A stretch of DNA of 64,000 nt. Source: Montifringilla adamsi. Taxonomy: Eukaryota; Chordata; Aves; Passeriformes; Passeridae. Positions 1-9,679 of the stretch are shown one piece after another. The stretch covers positions 17,567,937-17,631,936 of the forward strand of contig JAGGNK010009114.1 in the NCBI GenBank assembly GCA_017590115.1, given 5' to 3'. How positions within the stretch are numbered: the stretch's first letter is position 1; every line of letters starts with the position of its first letter. The notes beneath the pieces were generated by a model. It saw nothing but the letters and a program-made list of their open reading frames with translations, was not told the DNA's origin and ran no database searches. A program made the translations under genes and the position numbers.

Positions 1-883
1 GGAGCAGTCTGGTCTATTTTATTAATCTTTTCATGGCCAAATATCTTCAGAGATGCCTAAAACAGCTAATTTAGAATAAACCTGTTGTAGAGAAGAATAA
101 AAGCCTTAGATTTCAAACCAAGGACTTTGGTAACAAAACCATCACAGACTGATAGGGAAATTCTGGCAACACCTTCCAGAAGGTTTAGTTCAAACTTCCA
201 CCATGCATGAGGCAGATTAAAAGATCCAACTTGGAAATCAATCTACAATGATTAACTTTAAATGTAATTTGAATTGATCTACTTAAAATGTTATGTCCCT
301 TTATTCTTGCTTTACTTCAGAATACTTTCAGCTTCGTATATATGAGTTCTCTCACAAAAAGGAAAATGCAATTTGCCCCTCCCTTTGCTTCCTCCTCTGC
401 CACTGCAGCATGGCCTCTGTCCATTTTCTCCTGTTACTCACCAGTTCCCAATTTCAGCATTCAGTTTTCACACACAGTTCTGCTTGAACACAGCCTTTGT
501 TTTCCCCAGTACATTTTGTATTCTTACCTGTACACACAGAGGCAGCACGGTGCCCCCAGCATGCTCTAAAAAGTAATTAAATATGCACTTTTTTCCTACA
601 GTTCTCAACCTCACCAGAATAAGCAGGGAAATCCTGGGAAATTAACAAACAGTGGCATACCACTCCAGACAGCTCCAAGTCCATATAAATAGCTCTGACA
701 GTCTCCACTTTTTTCCTCCTTGTTTCAGCATGTAAAAATCCTGTCTTTTCATGCCTGGGAGACGTAATACTGATTTGTTCCACTGTTGAGATGGTTCTAC
801 GCATTTGCCTGTTAAGCCTCACAGGTCCTACATTTCTTCAGCAGGTCCATATTGCTTTTCCAGTAGCTGAAAGGCTCACTCAC
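1..883 (-). other. CLASP2 intron (partial)
   Basis: Intron downstream of the exon at 884, cut by the window edge. Overlapping short open frames on both strands show no domain or homology I recognise. The next exon is outside the window. Confidence 0.85.
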
Positions 884-1012
884 CTCCTTGTGGGAATCCT
901 TATGTGCTTCCAGTGTTTTCATGATAGTCAACTCCGCATAGTTCTTAAACCTCGCTGGCTGGTTCCGCAGGATCTCCCGCAGGACTCGCAGTGCCAGGGC
1001 CCTGATTGAATG
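884..1012 (-). CDS. CLASP2: CLASP2 exon (window exon 22), C-terminal domain
   Basis: The 129-nt exon encodes 43 codons: HSIRALALRVLREILRNQPA, RFKNYAELTIMKTLEAHKDS and HKE. It continues the HEAT-repeat C-terminal domain. HSIRALALRVLREILRNQPARFKN fits CLASP2, whereas CLASP1 has PTIRALALKVLREILRHQ as I recall it. The acceptor is TGACACAG and the donor GTGAGT; phase is 0 at both ends. It is the last exon within the window. The following exons, starting VVRAAEEAAS in known CLASP2, are not present below position 884. Confidence 0.98.
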
Positions 1013-2614
1013 CTGTGTCAGGAAAAACAGACATTAGAAAAAGATTAGAAAGAGTCACTTCCCAAAATTGTAGTTTGAAGTGAATTCTCATGGCTCATTA
1101 GAAATTTGCATGGCTCCCTACTCCACCAGCTCCAGTGGAGTGAGCAGTGGAATCAATGTAACAAAATTGAGAATTGGGGTCCTTGCTTGCTCTTGCACAA
1201 AAAGCCACATAAAATGACTGTTCTCATATATACAAGAATCTGAATGACTACTTTCCTAAATTCCATATTCTTTTGGCAATGAAGTACAAATTTGTACTCA
1301 CAGGAGGACATCTACATTACATGATCATGTATGTTCTGCCTTTCCTCTTCTGCTTAGCTTGGCAGATATCAAACTGGGCTCTGTTCATGCCACAAAGCTG
1401 CTTTTCACGTACTAAAGCAGCACAACTGACTCTTCCTGTAACTCCTATGGAAATTACTTTCAAGGACTTAAGTTACTGTAGTCAACACTGACCTATGTCT
1501 TCATCCTTCATATCAAAAGACCATGGACAGAGGGAATTTATAACACCTGTTTCAATTTCATAACTTACATTAAATTTTTGACCTGTGCCCACTCCAAATA
1601 GGTGTCATTATTTCAGCAGAGGAATACATACATCATCCTCTTCAGCCTTTAAAATATGTGCTTTGCTATTCATCTGCAAAATTCACACAGTAGCACAATT
1701 CACGTGTACTTAAGACAAAGTCACCAGACCTTCTGATATTTTTCTGATGGTGCTATCAATTAAACACGTAGAACTAGAGCAGTTCATGCTTAAACTAAGA
1801 ACAATGACTGAGAAAATGTCAGCAACCTATCCTGCTTCAGAATTAACATTTCTGAGAGTATGATATATATTTTACAAGGAGTATAAGAAATACAACAGAT
1901 TTTTGAATCTGTGAGTGCTTCGAAGCCTCAATACAGTAATGTTCAGATGGAGCATGGTCCTGATGTGAAGGTGCAGTGGGGTGTTGAGCCTTTACTAAAT
2001 ATCATTATGCTGCAGGCTGAACAATTATCCCCAAATGGAAAAAAGCCTAGCCTATACATTACCACTTTGATCAACTGCCAAACATAAGGCTGTGATAATA
2101 ATACAGTTTTTTTAACATTTCAAAACAAGATCCCTTATAAAAGCAGCTTGTTCTTGATGACATTTTTACAAGAGACAGAGACTCATCCCATGAGATCTAA
2201 TATCCTGGGTCTTTAAACCATCCAGGGAAAAAAATTAATTTATTCTAGAATGCCTTTATTCTCCTTGTTGAGAATGGGTATAATATAGCTAAGAGCTTGT
2301 AACTTCATCATAACTCAGAAGAGAGTAAAGTCTTGACAGTTTTTTACTAGACTAGAACTTCTTTTCTGATTCTTGTTCAATTTCCTAGCCATTTATTAGT
2401 AACTCTGGAGGGAGGGGGAAAAACTGGGACATTTTGGAGTAACTTAAAACTCATCACTGAACAGAGTGAAAACTAAAGTAGAGTTGTCAACCTTCAAAAG
2501 AAAAAATAAGCAATATCACTGATGAGTGGCAGGTTTCATTTAAATTGGTGTGTAGGAATTATTACCCAAGATGAAGCAATGGACAGGAGAGTTAAGACAA
2601 AATCTACAGCTCAC
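1013..2614 (-). other. CLASP2 intron, 1.6 kb
   Basis: AT-rich intron between the exons at 884 and 2615; no feature recognised. Confidence 0.9.
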
Positions 2615-2805
2615 ATCTTTGTCTCCAAGCGTTTCCAGCAGCAAGAGCAGAATGGTTTTGAAATGCTCCTCCCAAACTCCAAGATTATCTTCCCTCGTGA
2701 TCTTTAGCAATTCCAGGAGAGCTCCTTTCCGCTCCTCCACCCGCTCGTTGTGGTTGGAGAGCTCTTTCAGAAGATCAGCCACCAAATCCGAATGGTCAAT
2801 GGGTA
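2615..2805 (-). CDS. CLASP2: CLASP2 exon (window exon 21), start of C-terminal CLIP-interacting domain
   Basis: The exon encodes VPIDHSDLVADLLKELSNHN, ERVEERKGALLELLKITRED and NLGVWEEHFKTILLLLLETL, then GDKD. It forms the first HEAT-like helices of the C-terminal TOG-like domain, which binds CLIP-170, the cortical LL5-beta complex and kinetochore CENP-E (family knowledge). Two acceptors three bases apart (TAG and AAG) allow the exon to start at 2805 (191 nt, reading R-D-V-P) or 2808 (194 nt, reading R-D-E-V-P). The 2805 form matches the CLASP2 sequence I know best. The donor is GTGAGC. Confidence 0.97.
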
Positions 2806-2812
2806 CTTCTAG
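2806..2812 (-). promoter_or_regulatory. NAGNAG tandem splice acceptor
   Basis: On the minus strand the exon at 2615 is preceded by CTAGAAG. Both TAG and AAG can act as acceptor, three bases apart. Use of the first includes a GAA-type codon split across the junction (Glu); use of the second omits it. The frame is kept in both cases. Confidence 0.8.
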
Positions 2813-3573
2813 GACAAACGGCAGCAAATCATTTGGAGAAACAGGAAAAAGATCAAAGGTGCCAAGACTGCTCGCCCTCTATGGAATAAAGTTCATGTAA
2901 CACGGGGACCCCCAAAAATGTATCCACTTCTGGGTGGTCTCACTCAAGCAGGCAACAGAATCAGACTAGCCCATAATTTAACCTGAGTTTATAGCATGGC
3001 TCATGCATCTGCACATGGCTTCCAACGAACCAGGAAGAGATGACAATTGGATTTCTTCCAGTTCCAACAATTACTTCTACAAGATGAGAATTGCCGTGGT
3101 TTTTCCCAGACATACACACCCAAAACCAATGGTCACATGTATGACCTTTAGATTAAAGTACAGTGACTCATCAGTGTACTGCAAAAGAATAAAGCTGATG
3201 TGTAGCTGCACTTAAATGAAGTCAAACACTCAATAACAACAAGCTGTTGAGTGAGGCATTTCAGCCACGAAGAGGGGAAGGTCCCAAAGCAGTGTCCCTA
3301 CAGATGCATGTGGATGCTTAAGGGAGTAGTTTACAGGAAACCCCAGGCAAACAAGAATCAAAACCGCAGTATAACATTTTTTCTCAGTAGCCACAGATGA
3401 GCTTCTGCTGGGACTTGAGAACAAAGGGTATTTCATCCCAAGCCTCGACTCAGATGCAGCGTAATACACAACACATGCGCAGGCAGGCACGTATCTGAGG
3501 GCACTACCCGTACACAAATACACCAGGGAGGCAGCGAGCTGCCCGCAGTGCTACGAGGTGAGCGGATACAAAC
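2809..3573 (-). other. CLASP2 intron, about 0.77 kb
   Basis: Begins with the weak GTTTGT donor and ends at the tandem acceptor. The half next to the exon at 3574 is relatively GC-rich. Confidence 0.9.
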
Positions 3574-3820
3574 CATCCCGAAGCTGATCCATGTCGTCAT
3601 CGAACACTGCTTCCTTCAGGGCGGTCTTGTCGTAAGTGTTGATGGTGTCAGCGTAAGGATAGGGGTTGTACTCCCGAGCGCGGGGCCCTGAAAAGGCGCG
3701 GGGAGGCTGGGTGTTCAGGAGAGAGGTTTTGTTATCCAGAGCCATCCTTCCGCCCTCCACAATGTCACTGCCTCCACGGACATCGCCACTAGGGAGAGCA
3801 AGGCCACCATCCCGAGACAC
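3574..3820 (-). CDS. CLASP2: CLASP2 exon (window exon 20), acidic linker
   Basis: The 247-nt exon encodes 82 residues, from VSRDGGLALPSGDVRGGSDI through MALDNKTSLLNTQPPRAF and YNPYPYADTINTYDKTALKE to AVFDDDMDQLRD. ALDNKTSLLNTQPPRAF and NPYPY-D-INTYDKTALKEAVFDDD match CLASP2. The first 25 residues look more divergent from mammals than the rest. The acceptor is CCCCTAG. The donor is the weak GTTTGT, an unusual sequence for this otherwise conserved gene. It ends one base into a codon completed by the tandem acceptor of the next exon. Confidence 0.97.
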
Positions 3821-4465
3821 CTAGGGGAATGGAAGAGAGGGAAGAAAGGTATGTGCAAAATTCTATGGAAACTGTAGCATTTTTGGAGTTCACCCACCAA
3901 CAGGAAAAGGCACAGATTTACATGTATTATTTATGCATAACACTTAGGTAAAACTTTGATTATTACCTCTTTCCTTCACACAACTACACCTGCTCAAAAA
4001 TATCTCATGATCACAGCTTCTGGAACCACTCTTGCAGCATAAGATACTGCATGAGCTGTGCACTTGGAGTGATCACAGGTCCTAAGCCTGTGAGGGAAAC
4101 CATCCATGCATTTCAATAACTAACATTTCCCATTACAGACCTGACTACACACACTCTATGCAAAAGCCATCACTGAGCCATGCTGAGCCTGAGGAACACT
4201 AGCACTGTTCCCATCCTTCATGGCACTTGCACAGAAGCCCAGTGAGCACATTCCAGAGGAGGCCAGAGTTCAAAGGAAGCCAAGGGAAACAGTCAGTGAA
4301 ACTCCGTAATTAAGGTATAAGAAGGTAACAACCAATAAGCAGAAGATACTTGTAAGAATACAGCAGGAATAACTGGATTTTGTGCATTAACAATCCACAG
4401 AGAGGTTTGATCACAATGTTTTAAAATTTCACCTATCAGGGGACAGTAAACAACGGAATACTTAC
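3821..4465 (-). other. CLASP2 intron, 0.65 kb
   Basis: Ordinary intron with a GTAAGT donor and CCCCTAG acceptor; nothing else seen. Confidence 0.9.
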
Positions 4466-4616
4466 AATGTCACAGTCCTTCTTTCCATCACGTTTGATTG
4501 GCTCATTCAGGTCCTCTTGACTACGGAAACTAAATTTCTCAATCGCTTCTGTGACTCCACGAAGAGAGCTGTAGATTTCATCAGAGTTTAGGTTCTCCGT
4601 GTCATAATCCAGCATA
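4466..4616 (-). CDS. CLASP2: CLASP2 exon (window exon 19), conserved linker block
   Basis: The 151-nt exon encodes MLDYDTENLNSDEIYSSLRG, VTEAIEKFSFRSQEDLNEPI and KRDGKKDCDI after one base that completes Ser. YDTEN-NS-EIYSSLRGVTEAI is strongly conserved in both paralogues even though it lies between folded domains, so it probably forms a docking helix. The initial Met is internal, not a start: the frame is open through the acceptor. The acceptor is CTTTAG and the donor GTAAGT. Confidence 0.97.
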
Positions 4617-5668
4617 CTAAAGACCAAACGCATATGAAATGTTACAAATGAAACTGGAATCCGCATCTGACTGTCAATAAAAACAAGCTGGAGACATATG
4701 GTTTGGAGTGTCCTTTCTAACAGTGACTTGTAACACAACATGGATGGAATCAAAGCAGAGTTCAGGTCTGAGCTGCCCCTCAAATGGGGCTAAAATGAGA
4801 ACACATGAAAACAGGTCCACTGTTTCTTACATTCAGTAAGTGTGCTACCTTCTGTAAATCAAAAAACCCTATCCCCAGCGTGGCAGGGTGTAATTTAAAA
4901 AGGAAAATAATATCAATCACTATAAGAACTCAAATGGTTATGACAGCTGGTGGAAATGAAATCAGTGAAATTTAAGTTTAATGATATTTGAAACTATGAC
5001 AGATTTAAATGAAAAGGAAAATGTAACTTGACATAAACCTTAGTCTAACATGGCCCATTTTAATTTATAAAGCAGTAAAACCTAACTCACTTGCACAGTG
5101 CCTTGATAAAAACAGCATTTCAGTATTTGGCCTAAGTTTGGGAATTCTCTCACTCAAACCTGACACTTTCTTGAAGTTTATCTGCTCTTCAGAAATTTCT
5201 CAGCAACATAAATCCTCAAAAGTTTTGGGGTTCCTTGAGGAGTTATCCAAAATAAAGTCCCATGATAAAATGCCTTACATGCAAGGGCAGATGGTATTAA
5301 AAGATCGGGCTAAAGAAAGTTCCTACAATCTTTGAGAAAATAAAAAAGCATTATTGGCAGGGCTTTGCTCTATCTAGGAGAAGTTGAGTTTGCATGACAA
5401 TCACTAAATTAATAGATCCAGCAAGAGAAAACAATTTCTGGCAGAGTCTCAGATCTCATTAGAGCCAGAAGCAAGTAGACTGAATCAGACATTTACATCA
5501 AGTTGTTTGTCAATAAATGGCAAGAAGTGGCTCCCTACAGTGGTGAATTACTATTTCATAACATTTTGGGAAGAATGACAGGATGGGCTTGGAGGCAGAT
5601 GGCTGAACTGAGTTGTGCTCCTTTTCCACAAAAGAAAGATTCCCTATGAGGTGGGTGGGGGGAAAACC

Positions 5669-5683
5669 CAAACAAACAAACAA
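5669..5683. repeat. (CAAA)n short simple repeat
   Basis: Just under four CAAA units in an intron. No functional sign. Confidence 0.8.
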
Positions 5684-5744
5684 GAAAATCCCTTCTGAAT
5701 TCTGCATACACAGCTGTTATTTTCAATGGAACCAAAAGCAGGAT

Positions 5745-5766
5745 ATTAAATATCTATTAAATATCT
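5745..5766. repeat. 11-bp tandem duplication
   Basis: ATTAAATATCT occurs twice in direct succession, a simple local duplication in intron sequence. Confidence 0.9.
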
Positions 5767-8157
5767 AGAACCACAGCTTTTTTTCTGGAAGAAACTTGGG
5801 GACTTCAAACAGAGGATAAGAAGGACTGCCCAATTCCTTTGGGATTAACACGCTGAAAATAGCCATAATCCCTGGCTCCCAAGCAACGTGTTCGCACTAC
5901 ACTCACACAAGCATCAGCACCATGTATTTTGGCAAAGAAACCAAAGAACAATTCCCCAAACACTGTCTGGCAGACCAGGGAGAATGAGAAATCATTTAAC
6001 AGACCAAGATCAGGAAACAAAAGCTGTTCATAAACCTACAGAAGTTGAAGTATTTAAGGCTTTCCAGACAGCTGAACAACAGTAATGCACTGTGATAGCT
6101 TTCCAGACAGAAGGCAAGGCAGTTTTTAGGTTCTTTAGAAGTACCAGTCAGGAATAGGAAAATCATTGTTTCATACAATCTCAAAAATACACGTTTTGAG
6201 TTCAAGCATGTTTAATTCAAAGATCTTAAAGGGTTTTTCATACAACTTTGAAGTGGGCAATGAAACCACTATTTGAAAAGGTACACAAGTGACTGTACCT
6301 GGGTTCTCACACCAAGAGATGACATGACTGACCAAAGGCCACACAATTAAATCCATGGCAGAAAAACCAAGAAATAATCACAAATGTAATACTGACAATA
6401 AATCTGCTGAAGTCATCACTTCTTTCCTCAGAGATGAAGTCTGTCCTACACTGTCACCAAAGAACAATGAGAATACAGACTCTTCACTGCTAAAGGACTA
6501 AGGTGATTTCTCAGAGCCACCAATCTGAAACATTTGTCAAAGCACAAACCCACATTTTAATAAAAACCTAAAGAATCCAGTGATTTCATGTATCAGGAGT
6601 AAGCCTGTGTAGGAGGTCACATTATGGCTGTGCTCGACATGAATGAAAAATCTACAATGTGAACACACGTCTCTACTGACAGTATGTGCACTGGAATACT
6701 TCACAGACAACACAATGGGGGAATAAAAGTAAAATGGAACTACACTCACCTTTCAAGAAAAAAAAAAGCACAAAAGGGAAAAGAAATTATGACCCATGCA
6801 GAAAACTAGAGGAAAGGCACAGGATGAATAAGAAGTGAGTAGATATGAGCAGTGTTTAGGGATGTCACAACATTATTTTCCATCTGCTGCACAAAACCAA
6901 TGCAGCTGTCTGTAAGTCATGATACAATTTGGCAGTTTTCCAGTCTGGCATGACATACATTTTACTTCCATAAATTGTTATTCAGTTTCCAATCCAAACT
7001 ATGTGTAAGTAGTCCACAGTTTAGTGTCTTCAAGCAGTACACAGTAACTCACATCCTTGCACTTTCAGGCTCTGGGCTGGAAAATATGTTACATTATTCC
7101 AAACCTTATTATCTGGCGTCAGATAAAAGAAGACAGAAAAAACACTCTCAACTACTTTTATTCCAAAAATCAACATGGATCCTCTCCACAGTGTCCTAGC
7201 AGAGTCAGAACATTAATTTAAAGTTTTTATTTTTGCAGGTATTCACAGAGGTACCTACTACTGCATTCTACTTTCTCTCTTAAGATATCAAGGTTCTCAA
7301 ATTTTGAGCCCTGAAAGAAAAATTTCTTTGCTTTTCTTTCAATAGTTTTCCATTAGAACCTTTTGCTTTAAGGAAAGACTACATATAGTCCTTCCTCAGG
7401 TATCAGACGTCTTAAGTCAGGAGAAACCACATTTATAGATGGTCTGTTGTCAGGGTTTAAACTTGAAAAAATCCAAAGAATTTAACAAAGATCTGACAAA
7501 TTAAATTTGTATTCAGTTTGGGGTTTTTTTTTTAAAACCAGCATACAGCTTTAGTCCACTTTATTGATCCAAGAGCTGTATGCAGACTGGAACAACAAGT
7601 GAGGGCACAGGAGGAGGAACAGATGTTGAAATTGCGACTGATAAACTCAAAATCTTGTGGTAAGGTAAGGACAATATTAATTTCAATACTACAAATTTCC
7701 AAGATGTTCCACAATCACATTATACAAGCAAAGCTGTAGGTGAAGTCACTCCTGAGCTGCATGTGTCCATCTGGAGGTCTTCTAGTGCCACATGCACAGT
7801 GCAGCCAAACAGAAAGATCCTGCCCCTGGTATCGTAACACAACCAGTGCCTGCCAGAAGTGCTCGGCAGCTGTGTTCTGCATTGGAAACTGACTGTGAAG
7901 CATCCTCCGTGCCATCTTCTTGAATGGGTGAAAGAATCTGGAAAAATCCACTTTTTTTTATTCCCACTTGCATGGTGCATCTTCCCCAAGCAGCGAAGTG
8001 GCTGCCCGTCACCCCTGCTCTCTGAAAGCTATCACCATCCCTGTTCCTTTTCCAGCCAAAGCCTCTGCAAGTCCCACATTTGAACAAATCCCGTGGTGTG
8101 AAAGGTAAATAATACTGTGACACCTCAGACAAGTTGGTTTAACAGGTAGCTTGTTAC

Positions 8158-8274
8158 CTGGGAGAGTAAGAGCGTCTGAAAGTCTTGTGGGAAGGAGCAG
8201 TGGGGATGGAGTTAGGCTGAGAAAGGGGAGGGGGGTGCTTCGACAGCCCATCTGCACTCCAACCCCAGAGCCGA
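8158..8274 (-). CDS. CLASP2: CLASP2 117-nt probable cassette exon (RLWGWSADGL insert)
   Basis: The 117-nt exon adds 39 residues between SPS and MLDYDTEN. It starts RLWGWSADGLSKHPPPLSQP and continues NSIPTAPSHKTFRRSYSP. As I recall, mammalian CLASP2 isoforms differ by this insert and CLASP1 lacks it, so it is probably CLASP2-specific and optional. The acceptor is GGCAG and the donor GTAACA. Upstream of the acceptor lies a 59-nt, almost pure pyrimidine tract, suggesting PTB-type repression outside certain tissues. Two tryptophans and a PPP run in an otherwise Ser-rich linker suggest a short binding motif (inference). Confidence 0.94.
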
Positions 8275-8285
8275 CTGCCGTGACC

Positions 8286-8344
8286 AGAGGAGAAACAAAA
8301 GAGAGAAAAAACAGAGAAAGAAGAGGGAGGAAAAAAAAAAGAAA
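8286..8344 (-). promoter_or_regulatory. long polypyrimidine tract upstream of the 117-nt exon
   Basis: On the minus strand, 57 of 59 bases are pyrimidines, ending 11 bases before the exon at 8158-8274. It contains repeated TCTT, TTCTCT and CTCTCTTT elements of the type bound by PTBP1/PTBP2. The tract is much longer than needed for U2AF binding, so a regulatory role is likely but not shown. Confidence 0.7.
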
Positions 8345-9662
8345 CTATAATCTGAGTGGCTTAGTGCTGTCATGCTGCCTTGGAGAGAGAAAAAAATTAA
8401 TAGAAACAAAATTAAACAAGAATACTCCATTGCGCCTCACAAGTCTTTGTTTTGGTCTTTATTATTCATTTCCATTTTTATTCCTAACATAATATGATTC
8501 ACAAAAAATCCAGTCCCTGCTTGTACTAACCAGTAGATTTTACAAATGGATATAGGCTCTATAAACAACTCCATTTATAATGTTCTACGCAAACAATCCC
8601 TGACCACACGTGTATCAAAACTCTAAGCAGGTGTTTCTAAGCAACAGGATTTCCCTGGAAGAAAGAAAAATTGGAATTTATTTTTTTATTAGACACCTGA
8701 AGGTACCTTGCAAAGTTTGTCTCCTGGTGCCTCTATAAAAGCCTGCAATCAAGCCCTACATAATCAGAAAACCTTTCCAGGCTTAAGATCTGATCCTGTT
8801 TCACCAGACTCAAACTGAACCCAAATATGCAGCAAGCGAAAAGTCAGTCTGGAGTGTAAATCTATCATGGGGACCTGGCCCAGGTCTCAGCAGACAAAGC
8901 TGGAAGGACTGGGTGAAACCAGCCTCTGAGTTGTTTCAGATTGCTCCTCAAACTTTCACAGGCCCCTTTAAGTAATTGTATGACCCCATGCCTTTGGGTC
9001 AAGACTTCCATTCCTGTGGCAGTTTGTCCAACCTCTGGTTTTGTCCTTTTCCCGTTAAGGTACATGGATTTTGAAAATCACCTTCCAAATGAGAACAGAT
9101 GCTTGAGCTGGTGGAGTATTCACAACACTACTTTGTTTCTATTACATTTCAGCACATTGTCTTGGATAGTTGTATTTGTACATATGCAAGTGAAAGACAC
9201 TTTCACATGAGAAGTGACAAACAAGTCAAGAATTGCTCCAGTGCAAACAGCAGCAAAGCCAGTTAAAAAACTCCTCTGAAGAGCAGTGTCAAGAATTTCA
9301 CTCATTAACCAGCAACCAAATCCCACAGCTATTATAATGCCAGTATTATCAAGGAAATACTCCAGACTCCCAGACTGATGATCAGAAGTCTCACAGCTCA
9401 GGTGTCACCTACATGAACACAGGCCACCAAACAATGCAGGCTTGTCTTTATTGTATAAAGTGAGTGGCTTATTTTAATTCTGTTTCCATGCCTTTGCTTG
9501 CTCAACTTAATACTGAAAGTGTCAATCAAATTTTGTTTTTACTGGTATTTTTTATTATCAGCGAAATAGCAAATATTTAAACTTACATAGCCAGATACAA
9601 TTGTAGCCTTTTATTCTGATGCATTTCCTCTAAAGATCATTGAAGGACTAAACGTTTTTGGC

Positions 9663-9679
9663 TTTTTTTTTTTTTTTTT
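9663..9679. repeat. poly-T run (17)
   Basis: Seventeen T residues followed by further T-rich sequence to about 9710. No retroposon body or target-site duplication is visible beside it. Confidence 0.8.

Larger units (their letters stand above)
4617..8157 (-). other. CLASP2 intron, 3.5 kb
   Basis: Follows the optional exon at 8158. It holds the small repeats at 5669 and 5745; no other coding or RNA feature is seen. Confidence 0.9.

Noticed and set aside
288..576. Overlapping plus-strand open frames near the window start
   Set aside because: Several overlapping frames in a T/C-rich intron, with no codon bias or recognisable protein.
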